NCBI RefSeq assembly: GCF_016772415.1 | Contig: NZ_JAGSGD010000001.1 | Location: 3,311,501 to 3,375,500, forward strand | DNA length: 64,000 bases | Origin: Phenylobacterium glaciei | Lineage (GTDB): Bacteria; Pseudomonadota; Alphaproteobacteria; Caulobacterales; Caulobacteraceae | Direction of reading: 5' to 3' | Part shown: positions 1 to 8,512 of the stretch, one piece after another | Position numbering within the stretch: the first letter of the stretch is position 1 | Layout: the number at the start of each line of letters is the position of its first letter | Made by a program: the position numbers and the translations under genes | Notes under the pieces: model-generated | What the model was told of the DNA's origin: nothing | Database searches by the model: none | Seen by the model: only the letters and a program-made list of their open reading frames with translations

Positions 1-2
1 AC

Positions 3-614
3 AAGTCCATGGATATCCAGGAGATCGAGGCCCTGTTCGGCCTGGAGACCGCCCTCTCCGTGGCGGTCGGCCGCCAGATCATCACCGCCTTGGGCGGCGA
101 GGTCCGCACCGAGGCCAACGCCGGGGCCGGCGAGACCCTGGTCTTCGAATTCACCGCCCCCCACGCCGTGGAAAGCACCGGCGAGGAGGAGGAGGAGGAC
201 TTCAACGCTCCGCACCGCGCCGCCCACATCCTGGTGGTGGACGACAACGCCACCAACCGCATGGTCGCCGAGACCCTGTGCGAGATGTTCGACTGCACCT
301 CGGAATCGGCCGTCGACGGCGTGGAGGCCCTGGAGGCCGCCCGCACCGGCCGCTTCGACCTGATCCTGATGGACATCAAGATGCCCCGTATGGACGGGGT
401 GACCGCCACCCACGCCATCCGCGCCCTGCCCGGCGCCGCCGGCTTGGTGCCAATCATCGCGCTCACCGCCAACGCCGACCCGGAGGACGCCGTGGGCTAC
501 CTCGCCGCCGGCATGAACGGCGTGGTGGAAAAGCCCATGAAGCCCGAGAACCTGCTCCGCGCCCTGCAGGAAAACCTCGGCGGCGGCAGCGGCGAAGAGT
601 CGGTCGCGGCCTAA
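3..614 (+). CDS. Hybrid sensor histidine kinase, C-terminal part (5' truncated by window)
   Basis: The reading frame is open from the first bases of the window, so the gene begins upstream; the ATG at 9 is probably internal. Counting from that ATG, residues about 10-50 (GLETALSVAVGRQII, then GEVRTEANAGAGETLVFEF) look like the end of a HATPase_c domain. An acidic linker follows, then a complete receiver domain at about 72-190 with the acidic pair in VVDDN, phosphoacceptor Asp about 122 in LILMDIKMP, the conserved T/A in ALTANA and Lys in EKPMKP. The product should autophosphorylate and pass phosphate to its own receiver. Its sensing part is outside the window. The receiver and C-terminal tail closely match the hybrid kinase at 33381-35420. 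Confidence 0.9.
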   Translation, partial: KSMDIQEIEALFGLETALSVAVGRQIITALGGEVRTEANAGAGETLVFEFTAPHAVESTGEEEEEDFNAPHRAAHILVVDDNATNRMVAETLCEMFDCTSESAVDGVEALEAARTGRFDLILMDIKMPRMDGVTATHAIRALPGAAGLVPIIALTANADPEDAVGYLAAGMNGVVEKPMKPENLLRALQENLGGGSGEESVAA

Positions 615-715
615 GCTCCGCGCCGATCTCGCCACCCCGGCCGAGAATGGCCTAAGCTCCCTGCGCGGAGCGCAAGGGACGAGTCTGCTGTGAGGATACG
701 GAGCACAGGCACGTG

Positions 716-1297
716 ATGGAATCAGCGCCGTGGTCCGCGGCCTGGAGCGGCGAAGCATCGTTCACGGTTGGTCCGTCGACCGACTTTCCCGGCTTCCTCG
801 AACTCAATCAGGCCCAGGCGCCCGGCAAGGGAGAGCCGCTGTTCGGAGCCATGAACGCGACACGTCTGCGCCGCGGCATGGTCGATCTGCTCTGCCACGT
901 CTGCGGACGGCCAACCGTGCGCCAGGATCGCTATATCTTCCCGGTGGCGTCCGGCGGACTGGTGACCCTTTTGGACGGGTCGCAGCAATATGGCTGCAAC
1001 GTGCCGCCGATGCATCGGGCCTGCGCGCTGCGGGCGTCCCACGCCTGTCCGCATCTGGGGAAGGTAAGCGAGGCGCCCCTGCGCTGCACCCGCGACGAGG
1101 GCCGGCTCATTCACCGCACCGACATCACGCCGGGGCTGGAGGGGGTCGTCCACCTGCTGCCCAAGGGGGTTGACGTGGTGTTGTCCTGCTATCGCCTGTA
1201 CGGCGACGAATTCACCGCCAAGGTCCTGGCGGCGCGCGAGTCCTGGGAAAAGGTCACGATGGACCGCAGAGCCAGGCGGGTTCGCCCGCCGAGCTGA
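716..1297 (+). CDS. Cysteine-rich protein of unknown function (possible zinc binder)
   Basis: 193 aa. I do not recognise a family with confidence. The middle carries CHVCGRP, followed by a second Cys/His cluster (CNVPPMHRACALRASHACPHL, split by a few residues), which resembles a small zinc-binding module. There is no signal peptide or membrane segment, so it is probably cytoplasmic. A GTG at 713 directly precedes the chosen ATG and either could be used; a GGAG lies about 14 bases upstream. It stands alone between the hybrid kinase and the convergent efflux genes. Coding is supported by third-position GC and by the ordered Cys motifs, but its role is unknown. Confidence 0.65.
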   Translation: MESAPWSAAWSGEASFTVGPSTDFPGFLELNQAQAPGKGEPLFGAMNATRLRRGMVDLLCHVCGRPTVRQDRYIFPVASGGLVTLLDGSQQYGCNVPPMHRACALRASHACPHLGKVSEAPLRCTRDEGRLIHRTDITPGLEGVVHLLPKGVDVVLSCYRLYGDEFTAKVLAARESWEKVTMDRRARRVRPPS

Positions 1298-1300
1298 GTC

Positions 1301-2419
1301 CTACTCCTTCAACCGCACCGTCACCTTGGCCGAGAGGCCGGGGCGCAGCTTCTTGACGTCCGGCTGGCCGGGATCGAGCTTCAGGCGCACGGGGACCCGT
1401 TGGACGATCTTGGTGAAGTTGCCCGAGCCGGGCTCGAAAGGCAGCAGGGCGAATTCCGAGCCGGAGCCCGGCGCGAAACTGTCGACGTGGGCCTTGAACG
1501 TCACGCCGGGCAGGGCGTCGACGCGGAGGGTCGCCACCTGGCCGCGCAGCATGCGCTCGACCTGGGTCTCCTTGAAGTTGGCGGTGACATAGAGGGTGTC
1601 CATCGGCACCAGGGTCAGCAGCCGGGTGCCTGGCGCCACATAGTCCCCGGGGTTGGCCTGCCGGTCGCCGACGATGCCGGCGATGGGCGCGCGGATCACC
1701 GCGTGGTTAGCGTCCTGTTGAGCCAGGCTAAAGGCCGCGAGGGCCTTGGCGTGGGCGGCCTTGGCCGATTCCAGGGCGGCCAGGGCCTCGCCTCGGCGGC
1801 TGCCGGTGACGGTGGCCTGGCTGCGGCTGACGGCGTAGGCGGCGCGGCTGTGCTCGGCCACGGCGCTGGCGCTGACGGCGTCGGCGCGCACCCGTTCGGC
1901 GTCGCGGCGGGCCACCGTGCCGTTGTCCACCAGGGACTCGTAGCGCTTCCAGTCGGCCTGGGCGCGGGCCGATTGGGCGTCGGCGGCGCGGATGCCGGTC
2001 TGGGCCTCGGCGACGTTGGAGGCGGCCAGGGCCTCCTCGGCGCCGAGACGCGACAAGGCGCCCTGGGCCGAGGCCATGGCGGCCGACGTGATGGCCACAT
2101 CGCCCTGGGCCGAGGCCAGGCGGGCGGCGTATTCCTCGGGGTCCAGCACGATCAGCGGCTGGCCGGCGACGACCGCCTGGTTGTCGGCCACCAGGACCTG
2201 GGCGATCAGGCCCTTCACCCGGGGCGCGACGACGGTGCGGTCGCTCTTCAGATAGGCGTTCTCGGTGGTCACCGTGGCCTTGGGCGCGCGCAGCCAGGTC
2301 ACCCCGCCAATGGCGAGGACCACGGCGACCCCCAGCACGATCAGGGCCCGGGTCGGCGGCGTCTTGCGGACCTTCAGGGGCACGACCTTGGGGCCGTCTT
2401 CATAGGCCGCGGCGCTCAT
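1301..2419 (-). CDS. HlyD/EmrA-family periplasmic adaptor of a multidrug efflux system
   Basis: 372 aa, normal length for EmrA-type membrane fusion proteins. One N-terminal membrane anchor spans residues about 25-43. A biotinyl/lipoyl-like half follows (VVAPRVKGLIAQVLVADNQ), then a long Ala-rich alpha-hairpin at about 85-215 and the second lipoyl half (VIRAPIAGIVGDRQANPGD). The C-terminal beta-barrel ends PGLSAKVTVRL. It should bridge the EmrB-like pump encoded divergently at 3538 to an outer-membrane channel; no TolC gene is in the window. Its ATG overlaps the stop of the upstream thioesterase by 4 bases, so the TetR-thioesterase-EmrA genes are probably one operon. Confidence 0.9.
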   Translation of the reverse strand: MSAAAYEDGPKVVPLKVRKTPPTRALIVLGVAVVLAIGGVTWLRAPKATVTTENAYLKSDRTVVAPRVKGLIAQVLVADNQAVVAGQPLIVLDPEEYAARLASAQGDVAITSAAMASAQGALSRLGAEEALAASNVAEAQTGIRAADAQSARAQADWKRYESLVDNGTVARRDAERVRADAVSASAVAEHSRAAYAVSRSQATVTGSRRGEALAALESAKAAHAKALAAFSLAQQDANHAVIRAPIAGIVGDRQANPGDYVAPGTRLLTLVPMDTLYVTANFKETQVERMLRGQVATLRVDALPGVTFKAHVDSFAPGSGSEFALLPFEPGSGNFTKIVQRVPVRLKLDPGQPDVKKLRPGLSAKVTVRLKE

Positions 2420-2868
2420 CGGTCGAACACCAGCAGGGTGCTGGTGGCCGTGGCGTAGAGCCGGCCGTTCAGGTCGGTGAGCTTGCCCTCGGCGAAGGCG
2501 GCCCGGCGGCCCATGTTGATCACCACGCCCTCGGCGCGGACCGGGCCGGTGTCCTTGGTCATGGCCCGGTGATAGGCGACCTTCAGCTCCAGGGTGGTGT
2601 AGCCCTGTCCGGCCTTCAGCTTGGAATGCACCGCGCAGCCCAGGCAGCTATCCAGCAGGGTCGCGGCGAATCCGCCGTGCACGGTGCCGATGGGGTTGTA
2701 GACCCCCTGGTGCGGGGTGGCCCCGAACACCACGCGGCCCTCTTCGGCCTCGAAGTGATCAAAGCCCATGGTGGCGCCCATGCCGACGGGGGCGGCGGTC
2801 TTGTCGACGAAGATCGCCTGCAGTTGTTCCAGTCCGCTGAGGGCGGCGAAGTCCTTGAGGTCACTCAC
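2416..2868 (-). CDS. PaaI-family hotdog thioesterase
   Basis: 150 aa, the usual size for a single hotdog-fold acyl-CoA thioesterase. The signature GTVHGGFAATLLDS is at residues about 61-74, with the HGG turn at 64-66 and the conserved acidic residue Asp73. It probably hydrolyses an aromatic or medium acyl-CoA in the cytoplasm; the substrate cannot be read from the sequence. Both ends overlap neighbours by 4 bases (TetR upstream, EmrA downstream), so it is translationally coupled inside an efflux operon. That is an unusual place for a thioesterase and suggests that the exported or inducing compound is an acid or its thioester. Confidence 0.85.
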   Translation of the reverse strand: MSDLKDFAALSGLEQLQAIFVDKTAAPVGMGATMGFDHFEAEEGRVVFGATPHQGVYNPIGTVHGGFAATLLDSCLGCAVHSKLKAGQGYTTLELKVAYHRAMTKDTGPVRAEGVVINMGRRAAFAEGKLTDLNGRLYATATSTLLVFDR

Positions 2869-3473
2869 TGGGATAGGCCTTGTTCCGGGGAGGAAGGGGT
2901 CAGGCCCATGCGGGCCTTGATGCGGCGGCGGCTCTCGGCCAGCAGCCGATCGGAAAGTTCGGGATCGGAGACGGCGCGCGACAGGGCCACCGCCCCGGCC
3001 ATCTCGGCCAGCAGCGAGCCCGCCAGGCCCAGGCGCTCCTCGCCACCCGGCAGCCGGGTGGCGATGACCTCGATAAGACCGTGCACACCGGCGTCAAAGG
3101 CCTCGCGGGCAGGCAGGCCCTGGCGCGGGATATCCGACGACAGCAGGGCGATGGGGCAGCCGCGCTCGGGATGGTCTCGGTGGTCGGCCGAGACATAGAA
3201 GTCCACCAGCCCCGCCAGCAGAATCTGGGGATCGTCGTTCAGCGCCAGCTTGCCCAGACGCCAGCGGCTCTGGGCGAAGGCCGCCTCCACCGCCGCACCC
3301 ACCAGGGCGTCCTTGGACTTGAAGTGGGCGTAGAAGCCGCCGTGGGTCAGGCCCACCTCACTCATGATCTCGGCCACGCTGACGCGGTCCGGGCCCAGCC
3401 GACGCATCGCGTTGGCCGCGGCCTTCACAACCCGGTCGCGGGTTTCGGCCTTGTGATCTTCGCTATAGCGCAT
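2865..3473 (-). CDS. TetR-family repressor of the divergent efflux locus
   Basis: 202 aa. The N-terminal TetR DNA-binding domain is clear: RVVKAAANAMRRLG, then the helix-turn-helix VSVAEIMSEVGLTHGGFYAHF at about 31-51. The rest is a helical ligand-binding domain. The start was set at MRYSEDHK because the frame runs upstream through the operator and into the divergent gene; this ATG begins the first conserved helix. It overlaps the thioesterase gene by 4 bases. The 22-bp imperfect palindrome just upstream (3488-3509) is the likely operator. By family behaviour it should repress itself and the efflux genes until a ligand binds. Confidence 0.9.
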   Translation of the reverse strand: MRYSEDHKAETRDRVVKAAANAMRRLGPDRVSVAEIMSEVGLTHGGFYAHFKSKDALVGAAVEAAFAQSRWRLGKLALNDDPQILLAGLVDFYVSADHRDHPERGCPIALLSSDIPRQGLPAREAFDAGVHGLIEVIATRLPGGEERLGLAGSLLAEMAGAVALSRAVSDPELSDRLLAESRRRIKARMGLTPSSPEQGLSQ

Positions 3474-3487
3474 GGCGTGCCTCCGCT

Positions 3488-3509
3488 TTATATGATGACC
3501 ATAATATAA
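3488..3509. promoter_or_regulatory. Probable TetR operator in the divergent efflux promoter
   Basis: An imperfect palindrome with outer arms TTATAT / ATATAA and inner arms ATG / CAT; 9 of the 11 base pairs are symmetric. It lies in the 64-bp gap between the tetR start (3473) and the EmrB-like start (3538), where it could block both promoters. It is strikingly AT-rich against its surroundings. Binding by the adjacent TetR protein is inferred from position and symmetry. Confidence 0.65.
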
Positions 3510-3537
3510 TGGTGCGGATCTCCGCAAGAGCAATGGC

Positions 3538-5106
3538 ATGAGTGACGCAAACCCCACCGCCGGCCTGTCGGAGCAGCGCAAGCTGCTGATCTTCGGGGTG
3601 ATGGCGTTCGGCCAGTTCATGGCCCTGCTGGACATCCAGATCGTCGCCGGCTCCCTGGGTTCGATCCAGGCGGGGCTGTCGGCCGGACCCGACGAGATCG
3701 CCTGGGTGCAGACCGCCTATCTGATGGCCGAGATCGTCATGATCCCGCTGGCCGCCTTCCTGTCGCAGGCCATCTCGACGCGCTGGCTGTTCACGGCGTC
3801 AGCAGCCCTGTTCACGATCTCCAGCCTGATGTGTGGCCTGGCCTGGGATATCGATTCCATGATCGTCTTCCGGGCCATCCAGGGGTTCACTGGCGGGGCC
3901 ATGGTGCCCACGGTGTTCGCCACAGGCTTCGCCATGTTCGACGGCCCCAAGCGGGCGATGATCCCGGCCATCCTGGGCATGGTCTCGACGCTCGCCCCGA
4001 CACTGGGCCCCAGTGTCGGCGGCTGGGTCACCGACGTGGCCGACTGGCGCTGGATCTTCTTCATGAACGTGATCCCCGGCGTGGCCATCACCGCGATCCT
4101 GCCCCTCCTGGGCAAGGTGGACGATCCCGACCTCTCCATGCTGCGCAAGATCGACTGGCTGCATGTCGGCTCGCTGGCGGTGTTCCTGGGCGGCCTGCAG
4201 TACGTGCTCGAGGAAGGCCCCCGCCACGAGTGGTTCACCGACACCGGGGTGGCCTCTGCGGCCTGGATCTCCGTGGTGGGCGCGGTGGTGTTCTTCGAGC
4301 GAACCTTCTTCTCCACCATGCCGGTGATCAAGCTGACGCCGTTCAAGCGACCCACCTTCGCCATGGCCTGCGTACTGAACCTGGTGATCGGCTTCGGGCT
4401 CTATTCGGCCACCTACCTGACCCCGGTGTTCCTGGGACGGGTGCGCGGCTTCACCAGCATGCAGATCGGCGGCACGGTGTTCGTGGCCGGCCTGACCATG
4501 GCGGTGGCCGCCCCTATCGCCGCAAGGCTCTCCACGAAGGTCGACGGGCGCTATGTGATCGGGGTGGGGTTCTGCTTCTTTGCGCTCGGCCTGTGGATGT
4601 TCTCCAACATCACGTCGGACTGGGGCTTCTTCGAGCTGCTCGTCCCCCAGGCCGTGCGGGGCTTCGCGGTGCTGCTGTGCATCGTGCCGGCCGTCGGCAT
4701 GGCCCTGAACGGGGTGGCGCCGTCCGAGCTGCGCTACGCCTCGGGCCTGTTCAACCTGATGCGCAACCTGGGCGGGGCCATCGGCATCGCGGTGGTCAAC
4801 ACCTGGATCGGCGACTTCGCCCGCACCCATACCCTGCGGATGAGCGAGTCCATGGCCGACAATCCCGAGCATGCCGGCGGCCTGATCTCGGGCCTCACCG
4901 CCTATGCCTCGCGGTTCACGCCGGACCCCGCCATCGCGCTCGGCCAGGCCCAGAGCCAGCTGGTGCGGATCGTCGGGCGCGAGGCCGCGACCCTGGCCTT
5001 CGCCGACGTCTTCCGGCTGATGGCCTGGATCTTCATCGCAGCCCTGGTGATCGTGCCCTTCTGCAAGCCCGCCCCCACCGACGGCCCGCCGGTCTCAGAA
5101 CACTAG
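3538..5106 (+). CDS. DHA2-type (EmrB-like) MFS multidrug efflux transporter
   Basis: 522 aa, typical of the 14-helix DHA2 drug:H+ antiporters. The first helix carries the EmrB-type LLDIQIV and the next loop AWVQTAYLMAEIVMIPLAAF. A cytoplasmic-loop motif (STRWLF), a helix-5 antiporter-type motif (STLAPTLGPSVGGWV) and many further hydrophobic spans follow. It sits in the inner membrane and should work with the EmrA-like adaptor encoded divergently at 1301-2419. Its start is 29 bases from the end of the palindromic operator, so it is probably controlled by the adjacent TetR. A methyltransferase gene follows after a 51-base gap. The exported compound is unknown. Confidence 0.92.
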   Translation: MSDANPTAGLSEQRKLLIFGVMAFGQFMALLDIQIVAGSLGSIQAGLSAGPDEIAWVQTAYLMAEIVMIPLAAFLSQAISTRWLFTASAALFTISSLMCGLAWDIDSMIVFRAIQGFTGGAMVPTVFATGFAMFDGPKRAMIPAILGMVSTLAPTLGPSVGGWVTDVADWRWIFFMNVIPGVAITAILPLLGKVDDPDLSMLRKIDWLHVGSLAVFLGGLQYVLEEGPRHEWFTDTGVASAAWISVVGAVVFFERTFFSTMPVIKLTPFKRPTFAMACVLNLVIGFGLYSATYLTPVFLGRVRGFTSMQIGGTVFVAGLTMAVAAPIAARLSTKVDGRYVIGVGFCFFALGLWMFSNITSDWGFFELLVPQAVRGFAVLLCIVPAVGMALNGVAPSELRYASGLFNLMRNLGGAIGIAVVNTWIGDFARTHTLRMSESMADNPEHAGGLISGLTAYASRFTPDPAIALGQAQSQLVRIVGREAATLAFADVFRLMAWIFIAALVIVPFCKPAPTDGPPVSEH

Positions 5107-5157
5107 CCCCCGCGCGCGGCCTGGGAGATGGTGGCGAAAAGCTCGGGGGCCAAACGC

Positions 5158-5781
5158 ATGTCATCCTTCTACGACCGCAACATTCTGCCGCGCCTGCTGA
5201 CCTGCGCCTGTTCCTCGCCGCCGATGATGAAGCAGCGGACCAAGGTCGTGCCCCGCGCCACCGGCCGGGTCCTGGAGCTGGGGATCGGCATGGGGCTGAA
5301 CCTGGCCTCCTACAATCCTGCCGCGGTGAAGGTGGTGGTGGGCGTCGATCCGTCGCCGGAACTGCGGGCCATGGCCCAGGCCGCGCCCAAGCCGCCCGGC
5401 CTCACGGTCGAGGTCGTGGACGGAACCGCCGAGGCCCTGCCCTTCGAGTCCGGCAGCTTCGACACCGTGGTCTGCACCTTCACCCTCTGCTCGGTGCACA
5501 CACCGGCCGCGGCGCTGGCCGAGGCGCGGCGGGTCCTGAAGCCCGGCGGCAGCTTCCTGTTCTGCGAGCACGGCCTGGCCCCCGACCCCGACGTCGCCCG
5601 GTGGCAGCGGTTCTGGGATCCGCTCTGGAGCGCGATGGCCGGCGGCTGCCACATCATCCGGCCCGTGGCCTCCACCCTGCCCGCGGCCGGGCTGAAGATC
5701 GACTGGCTGGAGACCATGTACCTGCCCGGCACGCCGCGCATCGCCGGTTGGAACGAGTGGGGCTGCGCCCTCGCCGCCTGA
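5158..5781 (+). CDS. Class I SAM-dependent methyltransferase
   Basis: 207 aa. The SAM-binding motif I is RVLELGIGMGLNL, with the acidic motif II in VGVDPSPEL, motif post-II near EALPFESGSFDTVVCTFTLC, and RRVLKPGGSFLFCEHG. The CEHG step and the opening (FYDRNILPRLLTCACSS) resemble the METTL7/PmtA-like type 11 group. The ATG at 5158 was preferred over one 30 bases upstream because the family alignment begins at the FYDRNILP segment. It follows the EmrB-like gene on the same strand and may be co-transcribed, suggesting that it modifies the same compound the pump handles; this is inference. Confidence 0.85.
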   Translation: MSSFYDRNILPRLLTCACSSPPMMKQRTKVVPRATGRVLELGIGMGLNLASYNPAAVKVVVGVDPSPELRAMAQAAPKPPGLTVEVVDGTAEALPFESGSFDTVVCTFTLCSVHTPAAALAEARRVLKPGGSFLFCEHGLAPDPDVARWQRFWDPLWSAMAGGCHIIRPVASTLPAAGLKIDWLETMYLPGTPRIAGWNEWGCALAA

Positions 5782-5870
5782 CGGGTTTGGGCTTGCAAAC
5801 CCCCCGTCGGTTCGCGCTAGGGTAGAGGCTTCAGTGACGCGTACCGGCGTCGGCCTGTGGGGGGCGGAAG

Positions 5871-7457
5871 ATGACGGCGCCGACAATCACGCAAATTACG
5901 GCGGCCCTGCTCGACGCGGATGGCAGCGGCTGGACGGGGGGAACCGTCACCTACAGTTTCCCGCGGGCCGGCAGCACCTGGCCTTCCTACACCGCCACGG
6001 ACGAGCCGGCCAATGCGGCCTACTCGACCCCGACCGACGCCCAGGACGCCCGCTTCCGCCTGGCTTTGGACGCCTGGGACAAGATCACCGCGCTCACCTT
6101 CGTGGAGACCGATGACCTGGCCAATACCGGCCAGATTCGCATCGCCTTCACGAATGTCGAGGACTTCGCCCCGAAGTCGGCGGCCTACGCCTACTACCCG
6201 CCGACCCCGGGCTATTTGCCCTCGCCCTGGGAGGGGGACGTCTGGCTCGACGACTCCCTGAAGACCGAAGCCTTCGCCGACCGGAGCTTCGCTTACGCTA
6301 CGATCCTGCACGAGCTCGGCCACAGCCTGGGCCTCAAACACCCCTTCGAGGAGGGCGCGACCCTCCCCACAGCCTATGACAACAACCGCTACAGCGTGAT
6401 GTCCTACAAGCTCTATCAGGACGCCTATTATGTCACCGTCGAGCAGAAAGACGGCGGCTTTGTCCTGGTTGGCCGGGCGGTAGGACCGACCACCCCCATG
6501 GTCTTCGATATCGCTGCCGCCCAGGCGCGCTATGGCGCCGACCCCAATACGGCGGCGGGAAACACGACCTACACCTGGTCGCAGGCTACGCCGATCATGC
6601 AGGCGATATATGACGCCGGCGGCAATGACACCTTCGACCTGTCCAGCCATACACGCTCGTCAATCATCGACCTCACGCCCGGGGCCTATTCCTCAATCGC
6701 CTACTATTCCGCCCAGGCCCAGGCCGACTACTGGAACAGCCTCTACACCAGCGAAAACAATGGCATCACGACCTTTATCGTCGCCCCTGAAACCTACACC
6801 TGGTCCAACAACCTGGGCATCGCCTACGGCACGGTGATCGAGAACGTCCTGGGCGGCTCGGCCAGCGACACCATCCTGGGCAATGACGCCGGCAACTACC
6901 TGAACGGCGGGGCCGGGAACGACTTCCTGCGCGGCTTCCTGGGGGACGACAGCATCGTCGGCGGCGACGGCTTCGACGACACCCATGGCAACCAGGGCAA
7001 TGACACGGTGCGCGGCGGCAATGGCCCCGACTGGGTGGTGGGCGGCCAGGGCAACGACCTGCTGTTTGGCGACGCCGGCGACGACCTGGTCTACGGCAAC
7101 CTCGGGAACGACACCCAGGAGGGCGGCGACGGCGTCGACTGGGTGCGGGGCGGCCAGGGCGACGACAGCCTGTCGGGCGGCGCGGGCGATGACTGGATGT
7201 CCGGCGACCTGGGCGACGACACCCTCAGCGGCGGCTCGGGCGCCGACACCTTCCGCACCTGGGGCGGCACGGGAATCGACCGGGTCACAGACTTCAACCG
7301 CGCCCAGGGCGACCGCGTGCAGCTTGATATCGGGACCGTCGCCACCGCCAGCCAGGTGGGCGCCGACACGGTCATCGACATGGTGGGCGGCGGCAAGATG
7401 ATCCTGGTGGGGGTGTCGATGGCCAGCCTGGACGGCGGCTGGATCTTCGCTGCCTGA
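5871..7457 (+). CDS. Serralysin-like secreted metalloprotease with RTX repeats
   Basis: 528 aa. Residues 1-230 form an M10-type catalytic domain: zinc site HELGHSLGLKH at 147-157 and Met-turn SVMSY at 175-179. A linker follows, then about 10 RTX nonapeptide-like repeats (GGAGNDFL, GGQGNDLL, GGAGDDWM and others) over about residues 330-460 that should bind calcium. The last about 65 residues match the non-repetitive C-terminal region that carries a type I secretion signal. There is no Sec signal peptide, as expected for an RTX substrate. No ABC exporter, membrane fusion protein or inhibitor gene is adjacent, so secretion must use a transporter encoded elsewhere. The next gene overlaps its stop. 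Confidence 0.92.
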   Translation: MTAPTITQITAALLDADGSGWTGGTVTYSFPRAGSTWPSYTATDEPANAAYSTPTDAQDARFRLALDAWDKITALTFVETDDLANTGQIRIAFTNVEDFAPKSAAYAYYPPTPGYLPSPWEGDVWLDDSLKTEAFADRSFAYATILHELGHSLGLKHPFEEGATLPTAYDNNRYSVMSYKLYQDAYYVTVEQKDGGFVLVGRAVGPTTPMVFDIAAAQARYGADPNTAAGNTTYTWSQATPIMQAIYDAGGNDTFDLSSHTRSSIIDLTPGAYSSIAYYSAQAQADYWNSLYTSENNGITTFIVAPETYTWSNNLGIAYGTVIENVLGGSASDTILGNDAGNYLNGGAGNDFLRGFLGDDSIVGGDGFDDTHGNQGNDTVRGGNGPDWVVGGQGNDLLFGDAGDDLVYGNLGNDTQEGGDGVDWVRGGQGDDSLSGGAGDDWMSGDLGDDTLSGGSGADTFRTWGGTGIDRVTDFNRAQGDRVQLDIGTVATASQVGADTVIDMVGGGKMILVGVSMASLDGGWIFAA

Positions 7458-7969
7458 TGAGCGTCTTCGAAACCGAGCGGCTGATCCTGCGGCCGCGCGG
7501 CCCCGAGCACCTGGAGGCCTGCGTCGCCATCAACACCGACCCCGAGGTGATGCGCTATCTGGGACCGGTCTGGCCGGCGGCGCAGCAGCGGGCCCACCTG
7601 ACCCGGCAGTTCACCCGCGCCTGGCCGCCCGGCCTCGGCTATTGGGCGATTTTCCGAAAGACCGCGCCCGGGGAGATGCTGGGTTGGGGGCTGCTCGTCC
7701 CTCTGGAGGGGACCGACGAAATCCAGCTCGGCTACCGCCTGAAGCGATCTGCCTGGGGCGATGGAATCGCCACCGAGGCCGGGCGGCGGCTGGTGGCGTA
7801 CGGCCTGGAGACCGTGGGCCTGTCAGGCCTGGCGGCCTGGACCCATCCGCAGAACACCGGCTCGAAGGGCGTGCTCACCAAGCTCGGCTTCCTTCCGGAT
7901 GGTCAGTACGAGGACGACGGCCAGCTGCAGGATCTTTACAGGCTGACGCCCGCCGCCCGGCAGCCCTGA
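7457..7969 (+). CDS. GNAT-family N-acetyltransferase (RimJ/RimL type)
   Basis: 170 aa. The opening ETERLILRPRGPEHLEACVAIN is typical of the RimJ/L-like Acetyltransf_3 group. The acetyl-CoA binding part is seen as EIQLGYRLKRSAWGDGIATEAGRRLVAYGLE, and NTGSKGVLTKLGFLPDG is the usual final strand region. The start overlaps the protease stop (TGATG), so the two may be translated together, though no functional link is evident. Its 3' end overlaps the convergent lipoprotein gene by 34 bases. The acceptor substrate is unknown. Confidence 0.88.
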   Translation: MSVFETERLILRPRGPEHLEACVAINTDPEVMRYLGPVWPAAQQRAHLTRQFTRAWPPGLGYWAIFRKTAPGEMLGWGLLVPLEGTDEIQLGYRLKRSAWGDGIATEAGRRLVAYGLETVGLSGLAAWTHPQNTGSKGVLTKLGFLPDGQYEDDGQLQDLYRLTPAARQP

Positions 7970-8442
7970 GCAAAGCGCGCCAGCATGGCCGCCGGCGGGG
8001 CGTCATAGGGCCCGAACCGCGTGGCGCCGTAGGATCCCTGGATCACCCGGGCGGTCTGCAGCATCACCAGCAGGTCCTGGGTGATCGGTCCGGCCGCCTC
8101 GAGGCCCTCAGGCGTCGTCAGCGATTCGGGCGTCACGGCCAAGGCGAAGGGCGCGCCGTCGAAGCCCACTGACAGCCGGTCCTCGCTGGAGATCGGGATG
8201 ATCTTCTCCACCGCCACCTGGAAGATCGCCGGGTCGCGGGCGCAGCTCAGGCGGATCGGCGGAGTCTGGGCGCTCGCCGTCTCCGGCGCGTAGCTCAGCG
8301 CCATCCCGGCCCCGGTCACGATGGTCGACCACCGCGACGGCGCGGCGGGCTGCGCCTGGGGACCCGCGGGCGCGGCGCGTCCACAGGCGGTCAGGGCGAG
8401 CAAGGCCAGGACGGAAAGCGAGGCTTGGAAGCGCATGTTCAT
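7936..8442 (-). CDS. Predicted lipoprotein of unknown function
   Basis: 168 aa. The N-terminus is a lipoprotein signal peptide with lipobox LALTACG, Cys20 being the predicted lipidation site. The mature part is Ala/Pro-rich at first, then has a soluble domain with no motif I recognise; two further Cys (LSCARD and FAQGC) could form a disulfide. Methionines at positions 1 and 3 are both possible starts. The 3' end overlaps the convergent acetyltransferase gene by 34 bases. The signal peptide, third-position GC and intact length support a real gene; the function is open. Confidence 0.7.
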   Translation of the reverse strand: MNMRFQASLSVLALLALTACGRAAPAGPQAQPAAPSRWSTIVTGAGMALSYAPETASAQTPPIRLSCARDPAIFQVAVEKIIPISSEDRLSVGFDGAPFALAVTPESLTTPEGLEAAGPITQDLLVMLQTARVIQGSYGATRFGPYDAPPAAMLARFAQGCRAAGVSL

Positions 8443-8512
8443 GCCATAGCACAGCCGCGCCGCAGGGCGACGCCCTGCACCTCAGGCGAGACTGAGTTCG
8501 GCCATAGACGCC

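Noticed and set aside
3831..5825. 664-codon plus-strand frame overlapping the EmrB-like and methyltransferase genes
   Set aside because: Arg/His/Gly-rich out-of-frame shadow spanning two well-supported genes.
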